DNA of 64,000 nucleotides from Mytilinidion resinicola. Taxonomy: Eukaryota > Ascomycota > Dothideomycetes > Mytilinidiales > Mytilinidiaceae. This document shows, piece after piece, positions 8,417 through 19,873 of this stretch. The notes under the pieces are model-generated. The model was not told the origin of the DNA. It saw only the letters and a list, made by a program, of their open reading frames with translations, and did not search any database. Where the stretch lies: NCBI RefSeq assembly GCF_010093595.1, contig NW_022985441.1, positions 248,132 through 312,131 of the forward strand, in the 5' to 3' direction. Positions within the stretch are counted from its first letter, which is position 1; every line of letters begins with the position of its first letter. The translations under genes were made by a program, and so were the position numbers.

Positions 8417-10916
8417 TCATACCGCCTGCTCGATCTCCTCCCTCCGTGCCTGCTTCTTGCCCGGCGACGCTCTCGCAGACACGGGCGCCGAGCCACTCAG
8501 AGCAGCCATTGGATCCTCCTTCAGCCCCGGCGTCGGCGTCTCCTCATCCGCCAAGTCCAGCGCCTCCAGCCGTTCTGCCGCACGGTCTAGAATCTCATCA
8601 GTCTCGTCCCCGGGCGCCGCATCATCCGCTTCCTCGTCGTCTTCATCTTCCTCACTATCGCCACCCTCGTCCTCTTCTAGTATCGCCGAATGCACCATCT
8701 CATCCCCCTCAACGCTTTCCAGGATTGAATCCTCAAGCCCGCTAGTCTCGTCAATCGAATCGCGTGAGAAGTAGCTCGCTTCAAGATCCTCTCCCAGCCC
8801 CTCCGTGCCTTCATCCTCACTCCTGATACTGCCCGCCTCCGTATCCTCGTCATCGTCTTCACCACTCTCACTGTCCGTGAATTGGTCCAGATCCAAGGGC
8901 TGATCGCGCCAGTAATTGAAGTCAGTGAAGTTCTCCCCGCCATTCGGGACAAGCAGCCCGACAGGCGGGAAGAAGTGGTCCACAATCTCGCGCATGCTCG
9001 CGTAACCTGTCTTGTACTTATTCAGCGTGAGCAAATCTAAGCTAACCTCGGCGTTGGAGTTGATGGTGAAGATGCGGGTGGAGGGGATGTTGACGGAGCG
9101 GTAGCTCAAGGCGTCCGTGAGCCGGTTCCCGAAGCCCGCGTAGAAGGGCGTTTGGCCTGCTGGCTTGCCGAAGAGGTTCATGATGTCGCGGAGACATGCC
9201 ATCTTGAAAACTTCGGGTTTGCGGATGTAGAGCTCGCGGCGGAGGGCGGCGATTGTGCGGTCCGGGCTCATGATGGTCGGGCCCTTAGGGAGACGGTAGC
9301 CGTCTTGGACTACGCCGTTGAGATAGGCTCGTGTGGTGTCGGCCTGTCCAACTGAGCGACTGGTGAGGTAGAAGATGTTATAGCCGTTGGCGGCAATGTC
9401 GGTGTAAAGTTTGGCTACGCCAAGATGGGTCCAGTCGCGACCGATCATGTTCAGAACGTGTCCAAGGGCGTCGGATTTGGTGATTGTGCCATCAATGTCG
9501 GATATCACGATGGGAACATCATGCTTCCAGTAGTACATGAAAGCTGAACATGTAGCCCGATTGACGCTGAAGCTCACAGAGTTGGCGCCGGGCTTCAACT
9601 CTAATGACTTAAGCTGATCGCTTGTGAGGCGTAGGGTTTTCGCATAGTTTCGGTTTGGATCCCCAGAAGAATTCGGATCAGGGCTTTCAGGTGGTGTTGT
9701 GAGTCCCACAGCGCTATCAGAGTCTCGACGAAGATGCGAGGCAAGATACTCGGATTCTGAAGCGCGAGCATCGTCGCTGTGGTATCCAGGATCCGATATC
9801 GCGTCCGACGATCGGAGTCCATCTTCGTTCAGAGTGTGCAGAGCTACCCGCCGACCAGCAGCCTGTTTCGCTTCCTCGCTACTATATATCCAAAGATTGC
9901 CGTTTTCGTCTGCTCCAATAAGCGCACCGATATCATAATTGCCCTCAATCTCTTCAGAAAGAATTTTGCGGGCAATAACCTCCGCGCGCAATGACTCTTC
10001 TTCACTGCTCTTGTATCCTGTCATATCCAACATCAGATCTCCACTATCTGTGACACGATTCGGTATATTAGAAGTTAGTAACTTTTTCGAAAGCTTGATG
10101 GCGCGGGATTTGGCTTCGGTGGGTGATATAGGGGGTGGGCTAGTGGATCGCTCGGAAACATTCCAAGCAGTCGCAACGTCAGGTTTTATCTGAGTAGGAC
10201 CGGCTTCCTTTGTGTCAAATTCTTTTTGCAAAGCGTCTTTGGTGGAGGGAAGGACTTCGTCGGTTGCTGCTCGTTCCATGGTCGGGGGAGCAGATATGCC
10301 TGCCCAGTCGCTCGATCTCCCTCGGCCATGCCCATTTCCAGTCTCTGGCCCCAAATCCAGCGGGGGCGCTGAAGATTGCGCTCTCACTCTACCATGTGGC
10401 CCGTCCAATTGTGCGTCTAAGTCTAAAGGGTCGGGCTCGAGTAGCCCGCGGCTGGGAGGAGGTTCTAGCGGTTTCGACTCTGGGCTCGAGGCCGGGGATA
10501 CTAAAGGCGACGTCTGCATGTCAACGGGGATGTTTGCAGAGGTCTCGAAAACGAAGAAGGCCTCCCCGCCCTCTCCAAGCTTCATCGAATAGTCCTGCTT
10601 TACATCGTTGACCTTAAATTCGACCTGGACGGAAATTAGCATGTGATTCCCCGGGAGGGGCTGGACCGAGAGGAAGTCCCTACCTTCTTTTCCGAAGGGC
10701 GCAACAGCGAGAACTTTCCAAATCGGACATGAAAGGGTGAGCACGCCAGCGATCCTGTATCGTATATCAGCCTGGTGTCTAGATTATTGGTGGGCGGAAG
10801 CGCATACCATCCTCCTGTTCAACGACGATGACGTCGATTGCGCCGCTGAGAGTTGCAGGATTGATCGAGTTCCAGGTCTTGGAGACGGAGCCAGAAATTG
10901 ATCGTACGTACTGCAT
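8417..10916 (-). CDS. PAH1: Lipin-type phosphatidate phosphatase (Pah1/Ned1)
   Basis: Mg-dependent phosphatidate phosphatase that makes diacylglycerol at the ER/nuclear membrane, controlling phospholipid versus triacylglycerol synthesis and nuclear membrane growth. Exons 10808-10916, 10684-10754 and 8417-10624 give 795 residues; introns are 53 and 59 nt. The N-LIP domain starts at residue 1 (MQYVRSISGSVSKTW) and continues through the VHVRFGKF-like block and DYSMKLGEGGEAFFVFE. The C-LIP HAD domain carries the catalytic DIDGTITKSD around residue 435, followed by the YLTSRSVGQADTTRAYL and GFGNRLTDALSYRSV blocks. A Ser/Pro-rich linker (about 105-250) and a long acidic C-terminal tail are typical regulatory regions, the tail matching that used for docking to Nem1-Spo7. 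The longer ORF start at 10744 is not real, as splicing restores the conserved N-terminus. Confidence 0.95.
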
Positions 10917-11583
10917 GGCAGCTCCTGTCCGCAAACTGCTCAAGCTATAGCCGCCAGCGTTGGCTGGAGTAGCCGGGATGCGCTGTCGCGTCGGTTTAGT
11001 CGGGTCGCCCAAGAATGCTCCGCGATAGGAATGGGCCAAGCTGGGAGCGTGGGGTTCGGAGGATCGAGGAATCGACAGGCGGAGAGTATAGTGCGGTGCG
11101 TTCAACAGCGAGTGTGGGAATGTAGCGTGGTTGAGAAGTGAAGGTTGCGAGGTCAATGCAATGTGGAGGCTGGCAGCAAGGACCACGGGAGCTGGTCACT
11201 GGGTATGGGCCGGGGCAAAGCGGAGTGGCGTTTGAAATAGCCGGCTATGAAAGGAAGGCTCAGCTTCAAGAACGATAACTTTGTAATGCAAGAGAAGAAG
11301 TGCGCGACCCAGCATCAGAGCAAGCAGCCGGTGGATATCTGAAGGCGTTGTTTGAAGGATGCGCCAGTCTGATGGGAACCCAAAGTCCGATAGATGCCGC
11401 CAAGGCCCCAGCGAAACTAGGGTCCCTCGGCCCGATGCCACGGGCGACGACGGCAGACGGCAAGCCGTGAGACTGCATGAAATACTCCACTACTCCGCAA
11501 ACACAGCCTGAGCGACCCCCCAAGGCTGTGGCTGCTGCTCTAACGACTCTCACTCCGCCTGTTGTTGTTTCCAATTCTCCCTT
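10917..11583. promoter_or_regulatory. Divergent upstream region of lipin and FN3 genes
   Basis: 667 bp between two outward-facing starts, so it should hold both promoters. ORFs inside it lack any recognisable domain. No specific factor site is claimed. Confidence 0.4.
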
Positions 11584-14500
11584 ATGCTTTCCGACTACCC
11601 CTACGCTCTTTACTGGCACCCCAATGCCGCCCTCCACGGCATGGACGGATCCGTCTTCTCCTCGGCTGGGCTGCTGAAGACGGCGTGTGTTTGCTTGGCC
11701 TTGTTCTGGTGAGTCGCGGCCGTCGTATGGAGGCAGGAGAGGAACTGTATCGCTGACTACGGAACACAGGGTTGCATTTCGTGCCTATCAAGTCCTGTCG
11801 AAGCCCGTGGAGGAACTTGTCCATCTGCTTGGTCTGGAGGTGCCAGTCGCGCCGGTTGTGTCCCTTGCTGGGATCAAGGCGGATGGCATCTTGCTACACT
11901 GGAAGCCGCCGGATTCGCGCTCGTCAATCGCAAAATACCTCGTGCGAATCAACGGCATAGACAGTAAGTTCCGCGAAAACCAGATGACTGATTCCACTGA
12001 CGCGCTACAGTTGACGACCTATCGCCGCTGGAAACATCAGTCACAGTCACAGATTTGCAGCCGGACCATCACTACACAGTTCGAATAGTTACAGTAAATG
12101 CAGCCAGCTTCCAGGCCCCGAGCGTTCCCCTCCGCCTGAGAACTCTTCGCGCCGATTCTGGACAATATTTCAACACTTCGCCCCACAAGGAAGAAAACAA
12201 TGGCGATGATAAGGATTCCAACCCTGCGCCGGTTGTGCGGCCATGCAAGACGTTTGGCGACGCCCATATCTCTCCACCGACCCCACCCCCGATGGCACGC
12301 GAACATAGCAACAGCCAATCTCGCGTGAGGCGCGTTGATGCTGCGCGAAGGAACTCTCCTGCTTCTCAGACTGCGGACCAAGCGCACAATGCCCAAGAAT
12401 CCACCGCCGCCGAGACCTCCATACAGCAGCTGACTGAACGATTGGAGGCTCTTCGCCAGGAAGTCGACGACGTGGAACGGCAGATCGCAGATGAAGAGGA
12501 GGAATTCCAATGCACCAAGGCATCGCTAAGCCAAAAGCGAGACGAAAAGAAATATGCGCTCAAGGAGAGGGAAGATGCGAGTCGCGATCTGAGAAAAGAG
12601 GTGGCAGGTCTAGAACGAGCTAATACCGCCGCACAGGCGAGGAGGGCTACCCAGGAGAAGTCGCTGCAGCAGAAGGAAAACGAGAGAAGGAAACTGAGAA
12701 ACGACATTGTGCGATGGGAAAACGAAATCCAGGAAATGCGGGCAGAGGCTGAACAGGCTGAGAATGACCGTATCGAATACTTGAACACGTCGGAACAGAA
12801 GATCAAGGATTTGAAAGACAAACATGACAAGGAAATTTCAGTGAATAAGAGCCTGGAAGAAGTCATCCATGAGAAGGGGATCCAGATTAAGACTCTCGAA
12901 GAGGAAAAGAAGAGAATTGAAGGTGGCGATGACGAGAATGAGAACCCAGAACACACCCCAGCCGCCGAGGCTGATGAAGACAAGATGTGGATGCAAACTC
13001 TGGCAGCTCTGCAGTCACGTTACGCGACCGCATGGAACCTCTTCTCCGAGGCCGAGCGTGCTAATCAAGAGGCCCATCGTCGACTTCAGTATCTTGAGCA
13101 ACGCCGCGCCAGCCAACCGCATCTATTTTCTACCATGCCTATGGAAGGGCTTTCTGGGAGGAGAGGTAGCCGACGACGAACTGGCAGTCTTCGAAACGAG
13201 CTTATCGCTTCAGCCGCACCGGCAGGATTTGTTCCAACAACTGCACCCCCATTTAACACCAGCATCTCAAGCATTTCCCCTTCTTTTGCCAATCCTACAC
13301 CTTATTTCAACATCAACAACGGTATGGCGATCCCGCTGGCGCATACGTCGTTTTCACCAGCAGAGGTAGAAGCACTGACCGGTGGGGCACCGATGAGTCC
13401 AACAGCTGGTGCCCTTCTCCCGTCGGGCCTTTTCGGGGATGATCTGGAAAAGGCCGACGTCGATGAAGATGATGAACACAGCTCAGGTTCTGGCTTATCA
13501 TCTCACAATCCAACCAGCGGTTTCGCTCTCCCAGGATTAGGTGCACCGCAAACACTAGAGCCAATTCAGAGTCCAAGTTCTCCAGTGTCCATTCAAAGCC
13601 GGTCACCGAGTGTATTCGCAAGCCCACGAGATAGCAACAGTCACTTGGCGTTCATCCCAGGCGCGGCCGAGAATCTGATAGAGAGTGACCGGCGTTCTAT
13701 CCGCTCTACATCAAGCTCATTAATGGCGGCGACTGGTAACGGGAACCCCACAACTCGCTTTGGCAACCTTTTCGGATTGAACAGACAGCGTGGTAAAACT
13801 CTCTCCGACGATGGGCCACCTTTAGGCTCGCTGAAATCCTCTCAAAGCCACTCTATGCCTAGACAGGAGCCCGGCCTGGACCCCATCGGAACGCAGCGGA
13901 GGCGAGGTAGTTATTCTGGTGCGTGGTTTGACGCATTTACCCGCAACAAGCCCGTCACGGAAGACACCCAAAATAACAAGCAGCATATCGCCACTCGCAA
14001 GAGGGCGTTCAACATGTTTGGCTCCAAGGGCGATCCGTGGCTGTCATCAAGCTTGGGTTTGAATCGGCCTTCATCACCTCGACAGGGTTCCACCAAATCT
14101 GGCGAAGTCAGCCTCCTCCCGCGGCCTTCCACTGAAAGCCAGCAGCGCTTTGGGTGGCCCGTCGATGGATTTGGACAGAGAAGTAGTCCGCTGGGTGCTG
14201 ATTGGAGCATTGCTAATACATCGTCGTGGTCGCGACATCCTTCGCGTCGCCCTTCGGTACAGTACAACGGCTCAACAGCGAGCCTCCTACACGATGGCAT
14301 CCCCTTCGGCGAGGTCACCGACGAGTTCCCGAACTCGTCCAAGTCCCCGACCCAAGCTCCCATCGGCACGCGGCCGCAGTCTTCAGCGTCTATGATGCCA
14401 CCGCCAGTGCCGCCAACTCCGCCTAAACAGCTGAATCCGACTGCGCCCAACTTCAAGAGTATATTTTCCTGGGCAGAGAAATCAAACAAAACTGACAAAG

Positions 14501-15177
14501 AAGCAGTCAAGGAGGCCAAGAAGGCCGAGAAGATTGTGGAGAAGAAGGCGAAGGCGGAGAAAGCGGCTGACAAGGCAGCTGAGAAGGCCGCACGCAAGGA
14601 AAAGGAGAAGGCGCTCGCTTTGGAGACCGCAGCTGTGGACTCTGGGAAGGATACCTCGTCCCCGATGGGTCCTCGCCGATCAAGAGACAACCGGTCTATC
14701 TCGACTGCCGCAGATGAGTCGACGTCGTCACCTCGCGAATCGCTCGAACGCCTCGTCTCGCAAACGCCATCCGAGTCGCAGGCCCCGAGCAGTGTGGGAA
14801 GGGAGTCCTTCATGACGAAGCTCGCTCGCAAGGGCAGCACCACCAAATTCCTCCACAAGTTCACGAACGAGAAAAGCCTACTCTCCGTCAAGAAAGCCGG
14901 CGAGGTTGGCACGCCTGATGAAACGGACGAGGATGGTGGAAGCAGCCATGGTGCTATGACGAAGAGTGTTGATTCCGTTAGCAGCAGTCCGCTGCTGGGG
15001 TCTGGAATGAAGGATAACAGGGGGAGTGGGCTTAGTTGGAGCTCGATCAAGCGGATGGGCAAAAGGGGAGACAAGACGCCGAGCTTGCATGAGAGTATTG
15101 CGAGTGAGGCGACGACCGGGGACGAGGATGAGGGGTATACGAGCCATCAGGAGGGCTATGTTGCGCCTTCAGCGTAG
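11584..15177 (+). CDS. Fibronectin type III / coiled-coil protein with N-terminal membrane segment
   Basis: Exons 11584-11708, 11770-11963 and 12011-15177 encode 1161 residues; introns are 61 and 47 nt. From the N-terminus: a hydrophobic segment (about 31-50, LLKTACVCLALFW then VAFRAYQVL) that is probably a membrane anchor; one fibronectin type III domain (about 70-150, with LHWKPPD, the YLVRINGI strand and the HHYTVRIVTVNA strand); a long charged coiled coil (about 240-415, SIQQLTERLEALRQEV onward); Ser/Pro-rich linkers; a Lys/Ala/Glu-rich helix (about 930-975); and a Ser-rich C-terminus. This layout is conserved in Pezizomycotina but I know no assigned function. The start at 11584 is the first ATG that keeps the hydrophobic segment and lies in frame after splicing. 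Confidence 0.82.
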
Positions 15178-15946
15178 TCGAATCGAGCGTGGTTTGTGGA
15201 GCGTTCAGGGGTTTTGGCCCACGATGAAATGAGGAATGCTACTGGGCGAGTGTAGCGGTAACGAATGAAAGCGATCCATGTTCATTTCATCAGTACTTCG
15301 TACTTACTTGATGTGTGAGACCACTACCCATTCGAACAGCTTACCCCACCTGCGAGTTATGCACGCAGTTTCTCCTCCAGTAAGGTAATACTTTCCTCGT
15401 ATCAATGATCAGAAGATGCACTTACTTTACTCCTAGGTGTCACGTTTCAACCCTTGAGCCTTCACATCGAAATCACAACCCTGTGGTATGGTGGAGGATC
15501 AATACCCTTGCGTGACGACATAAAAGGAAAGCAGCCTTTGGACTGGTCACTGACAAGAATGCTAGATTTTGAAAGGATAGCGAGAATACTATAGCGGGCG
15601 TTATTGCAAGGCCCAACACGCTACCTAACACATTATGAAATATACAGTCGCTTTTTCACGAAATGGAAGTACATAATATTTTTTTTTATCGGAGATTGTT
15701 CCCTTTTTTTTGCTTTTCTATCGTTCAAACTCCAGAACTCCAGAACCCCGAGAATCCGACCTCCAAAGCATTTCAGGATTTCCTGAAGAGTTGCAGAGAA
15801 AATCAACGTTTACCCCAACTCCAGGAACCAGTGCAAGAAATGCTAAAGTCAAAACTCTTCCCAAGGGGACTGTTAAAGTCTGCTAGGTCCTAACCTAGCA
15901 ATTAAGAGCCCTTCTTACCTTTGTAGTCGTGCGAGAGTGGACGGAT
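15178..15946. other. Convergent intergenic region with a perfect hairpin
   Basis: 3' flanks of the FN3 gene and the 563-residue hypothetical gene. Contains T-rich runs near 15678-15713 and a perfect 8-bp inverted repeat with a 4-nt loop at 15881-15900. No gene recognised. Confidence 0.5.
15881..15900. repeat. Perfect 8-bp inverted repeat, 4-nt loop
   Basis: The arms TGCTAGGT and ACCTAGCA flank the loop CCTA, about 46 bp past the stop of the minus-strand gene at 15947. It could form a hairpin in either 3' UTR; function unknown. Confidence 0.7.
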
Positions 15947-17638
15947 CTAATCCAGATCTGTCTCATTGCTCTCGTCTTCATACCAATCGAGAAATACTCC
16001 ACCATCCTGATCGGCGGACGTCTCGCTGTCAACCTCCGCGGCAAACATATCGCCGAGTATGACTCCCGCGCAATACCTAGCATCGCTTTCGAAATCCAAT
16101 TCATCCTCGGACATGTCAGACTCAGGCGAGACACTCCGCTCGATGAAGTCGAGCCCTTGCTCACAGATATCGTAGAAGGTATCCACGAACTCTCCGAAGA
16201 GTTCGGCGAGTGCATCGCCCTCAACCTCTTCTACAGGCCCCTCGTCATCAGTCTCATCGCCCTCCTCGCCGGTCTCCCCTGGCGCGAGTTCCTCGGTCCA
16301 CCATGGCACATGCAAATCCAGCACATCCCAGTCAACCCCATAGTTCTCCGCCCAGAATTGGCACGGGCCGTAGTTCTCCTCCAGGCCCGCGACCTCGACA
16401 TCAGTAATCGGCTGCTCGGCGTGGGCGAGGTAGAGCCGCAGCGTCTCCTCGCTCCACTCGATGTTTTCTGCGAGATAGCGCGTCCAACGCCGGGCAAAGA
16501 GCTGCGAGGTACGCTGCTGCGCTGTCCCGCCGTGGCCTGAGAGATTCAGGCTGTGGAGTGGGTATGCGAGGGTAGCACCCGCAGAGCCGTCCGCGTTGCG
16601 CTGGGGCTGCCGATCGGGGAGCTCGTAGGGGAAGGCGAGGCGGTACAGGAGGGCGTCGGGGAGGGTGGCACAATCCTGAGGGCCGAACGCGCCCTGCGTA
16701 TCCAAGAACTCGTCGCGGGACTCAGCCCACAGCGCCTCCGCGTCGCTCGCTTGGTAATGGTGCTTAGCAAGGCGGCGTTGGAGCAGCTTCGAGTTGCGCC
16801 TGGCTTTCGTCCCGCCTGTCACCTCCACCCACTTCAGGGGGTGCGCAAGATCGATGCCGCAACGCCCGAATCCGCTGACGTGGTTCTCAGCCGGGAACCC
16901 AGGCGCAAGCGGGATCGTATTAGCATCCGCCTGCGCATCCCGCAAGAGCTTGTAGATCCACGCATCGACGTGCACACGGTCAACATCCGGATCCCACGCG
17001 GTTCCAGCCCGCTGCTCATACCGCACGCGCTCTTCATACGCCTCCTCGGCTTCCGCGGCGCGGACGCACGCGAGGACCTGGTCCCAGACCTGGTTCCAGC
17101 GCGCCCACTCCCACGCGGGGATGACCCGCATCTCATAGACGGGATAGGGCTCGATGAGGGCAATCACCTCGCTGCTGTCATGCCGCGTCTTCGCCTTCTT
17201 CCGCGCCGGGCCTTCCTCTTCCTCCTCATCGTCCACCCATCCGCGCTTCCGCCCACGGCCACCAGCCGCCGCTCTCGCCCGCTTCGGCGCCACCGTGCGC
17301 ACGAACTCGTCCGCGCCCACCTGCACCCATCCGACCTCGTCCTCACCATCGTCGGTGCTGTAGACGCTGCTGTCAGTCTCGTAGCCGCCATCGTCAGACT
17401 CCGCGCAGTACCCCGCCGACGCAGCCCGCTGCTGCTGCTGGCCTACGGCGCTGTCAGCATGGGAATCGCGATCCGACACGGCTACATACCAGAAGCCCGC
17501 GGCGTCGCGCGCCGCCCACGGAAACCCCCGGCCCATTTGATGGCTCTCGTCCTCGATCTGCCGCGCGGTGCGGGCGGCGCGCGCTTGGTGCGCGGCGATG
17601 AGGGCGAGGCCGGCGAGGTGGGTGGGGCTGCTGGACAT
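15947..17638 (-). CDS. Hypothetical protein with basic nuclear-type signal and acidic C-terminus
   Basis: A single open frame of 563 residues (MSSSPTHLAGLALIAAHQAR start). I do not recognise the family. A helical Ala-rich N-terminus (1-35) is followed by an acidic stretch with GGYETDSSVYSTDDGEDE, then RKRGW and a RKKAKTRH cluster that could serve as a nuclear localisation signal. A Trp-rich central part (about 165-390) includes AWEWARWNQVWDQVLACVRAAE and a HPLKWVEVTGGTKARRNSKL block, and the C-terminus is strongly acidic. It is coding rather than a shadow because it is long, uninterrupted and has a balanced composition with structured Trp-rich segments, while the 421-codon opposite-strand ORF is Arg/Leu-rich and lacks domain character. 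Function unknown. Confidence 0.7.
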   Translation of the reverse strand: MSSSPTHLAGLALIAAHQARAARTARQIEDESHQMGRGFPWAARDAAGFWYVAVSDRDSHADSAVGQQQQRAASAGYCAESDDGGYETDSSVYSTDDGEDEVGWVQVGADEFVRTVAPKRARAAAGGRGRKRGWVDDEEEEEGPARKKAKTRHDSSEVIALIEPYPVYEMRVIPAWEWARWNQVWDQVLACVRAAEAEEAYEERVRYEQRAGTAWDPDVDRVHVDAWIYKLLRDAQADANTIPLAPGFPAENHVSGFGRCGIDLAHPLKWVEVTGGTKARRNSKLLQRRLAKHHYQASDAEALWAESRDEFLDTQGAFGPQDCATLPDALLYRLAFPYELPDRQPQRNADGSAGATLAYPLHSLNLSGHGGTAQQRTSQLFARRWTRYLAENIEWSEETLRLYLAHAEQPITDVEVAGLEENYGPCQFWAENYGVDWDVLDLHVPWWTEELAPGETGEEGDETDDEGPVEEVEGDALAELFGEFVDTFYDICEQGLDFIERSVSPESDMSEDELDFESDARYCAGVILGDMFAAEVDSETSADQDGGVFLDWYEDESNETDLD

Positions 17639-19045
17639 CGGCGCGTGTGTGGAGGACGTGGTGGGTTGGTGGTGTGCGGGTTTGCAAGATGGAGCCGAAC
17701 AGGCCGGCTGGTTCGGTTGGGGTCGGGGGTTGTCTTTGCAAATGGGGGCTTGAGGGAGCGAGGAGTGGGGTGGGTTGGGGATTGGGATGGGGTGGAGGAG
17801 GGGGAGAGGTTGTTATAGGTAGGAGCGGCATTGTGAAGGGGTTTTTTGCACAATGGGGGATGTGTGGAAAATGCTGGATTGGAGGGGTTGGGGGTGGAGG
17901 TTCTTTATCTGGGGGGGTGAGGAGATAATGGTATTGTGAAGGCTGAAGGTGACGTTGCACTGTCCTGCTCTATCATACACAATCCCTTTATTCTTGAGGA
18001 GTGATAGCACGTGAACGCCGAGATGGCCATTATCCATCCTTCAACCGACTGCAGCATGGTCGGGGGCGCCCGGTTGCTCGAGACACAATGATTTTGCTAC
18101 GCTACTCGATTACGAGCGCGGTACTCGTTCGTTCGATCTCCTCATAGCGCGGTCTGAGGTCTGAGGTGGCTCGGCATGCTGCGGGCGGATCAGCTTTGAT
18201 GTCAGAGGCGAGAATGCGAGAATTACAACCTCGCCTGTTTCACGCTCCCAGCAGGATACGCTACATTCTGGTTCGCTGTGATTTTGAAACCGATGTTTCG
18301 CGGTCCTGAGAACCGTGCACGAAATATCCAAATAAACGCACAGCCATAGCATCGCGGTCATATCAGTCCAATCGGCCTCAACAGGGTTTCAAACACTTCA
18401 CAACCAAGCAGCAGTCGAGTAAATTGAGGCAGTCAAACAGATAAACAGCAGTTATTCAATCTGATAGTAAGGTATCCAATAAACCCGCCCCCATAAAAAT
18501 CCCCCGAGCCGATGCGATACGTAGGCGTTCCCGTTAATCCCGCCGGTTGAATGCCAATATCAGAACGCCCCAAACACCCGACATTATGCAGACTAGAGAC
18601 CGTTGACGGACCTGCACGCAGCAATTCCTAGCCGTAAGGAGATGGAAGCAATGATGCTCTATAGCTTTCAGTTTCAGAGAGCCGACCCGATGATGAGATA
18701 GGAGAGATGACAAAGGAAAGAAGTGGCCTCCGTGAGGAGTGAGGGGTATAGCAGTTCGTGAATAGCAAGGGTATTGAGTTTTTGGTTCGTTGTGGAATTA
18801 TGGTTGGCGAAACGCGAGCTGAGGGATGGGTGTAGATGGCTAATGGCGGTAAAAGCCTAATTGTAGAGGGTGGGAATTGTAGATGGATCCAGAGATTCTC
18901 GGCGAGGGCGTATGTAGATGATGTTTGGCTGTGGTGGGGTCATTTGAGAGAAGTGGAGTACCCTGGGCGTGGGCGATGAAGGATATGTAGAATGGTATGA
19001 TTGCCATCAAGCCGACTTAAACGTCGTGATTTGAGGCTTCGCGAA
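17639..19045. other. Gene-poor region, 1.4 kb
   Basis: Upstream flank of the 563-residue gene and downstream flank of the next minus-strand gene. ORFs of 60-100 codons on both strands look like chance. No RNA gene or repeat array recognised. Confidence 0.4.
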
Positions 19046-19873
19046 TCACAATTCTGTCCAATGGACATCCTCCGCCCGTTCAAGGTCCCTTTGTGCTGCC
19101 TCCTTGGACCTTCGCTTGGCTTCGGCCTTTTTCTCCGGCTTGGAGCCAAACACGGCGCGGACCCTCCGACTGAATTTCGTGAGGGCTCCTTTCGATGCGG
19201 GTTGGTCTTCTTGAGTAATGGCAGGGTCTGCAGCAGGTCCAATGGCATTGGGCGGGGCCTCGAGCTCTGTCTCCTTCTCCATCAACTCGGGGATCCGCGC
19301 ATCGATTCTGACAGTGCCGGGTTCGGCAATTGGGGAGGTAGGAACACTTGATGCCGGCCCTCGACTGCGACGCTTTGCGTGTACAGTTTCAATGTTGTCG
19401 AAGAGGGGAACCTTCTCAAATTGGACTCTCTCGAATTGAGGAATTGGTGGTAGTGATGGCGTAGGCGCTGGAGATCCGCCAAGTGTAGTTCCAGAAAAGT
19501 GTGAAGGTGACATGGGAGAGTAGGGGGCCTGGGGAGAATAGGGTGCCCGTGGAGAGTAGGCCCCCTTGGGAGAGGAGGCAGTGTAGTATGAAGAGGCCTT
19601 TGGGGAGTAGGCAGCCTCAGAGCCGTTGGAGCTGAAGAACGTAGCAAAGGTTCTCGCAGACATGGGCGGGGATCCTGGGCTGCCGGGAGACTTCTCGGCC
19701 TTGTCGAAGCGATGCGAGCGAACACTGCCACCTGGAGAGGTGGGCAGCGGGGTCCTCGGCATGCCATGGTTGGAGAGGGGCATGAACATGCGGGTTCTCT
19801 TGGTGCCTGTGGTTGAGGCCGAGTTGGGGGGCGACTGCGCTCTTGACCTGAAATCCATAGTGAAAGAGTGCAA
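19046..19873 (-). CDS. Ser/Pro-rich hypothetical protein with YSP repeats
   Basis: 275 residues in one exon. No known domain. The N-terminus is Ser/Pro/Arg-rich (FRSRAQSPPNSASTTGTKR), the middle (about 90-125) has short repeats of the type YSPxAPYSP preceded by SPKG/SPKA units, and the C-terminus has a basic segment (LTKFSRRVRAVFGSKPEKKAEAKRR) that could bind a membrane or nucleic acid. Many SP/TP sites suggest proline-directed phosphorylation. Either Met1 or Met6 (MDFRSRAQ) could be the start. The open frame and composition support a real gene, but no homologue is recognised. Confidence 0.65.
   Translation of the reverse strand: MHSFTMDFRSRAQSPPNSASTTGTKRTRMFMPLSNHGMPRTPLPTSPGGSVRSHRFDKAEKSPGSPGSPPMSARTFATFFSSNGSEAAYSPKASSYYTASSPKGAYSPRAPYSPQAPYSPMSPSHFSGTTLGGSPAPTPSLPPIPQFERVQFEKVPLFDNIETVHAKRRSRGPASSVPTSPIAEPGTVRIDARIPELMEKETELEAPPNAIGPAADPAITQEDQPASKGALTKFSRRVRAVFGSKPEKKAEAKRRSKEAAQRDLERAEDVHWTEL

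Noticed and set aside
16553..17818. 421-codon plus-strand ORF opposite the 563-residue hypothetical gene
   Set aside because: Arg/Leu-rich composition typical of antisense GC-rich DNA; no domain or plausible structure.
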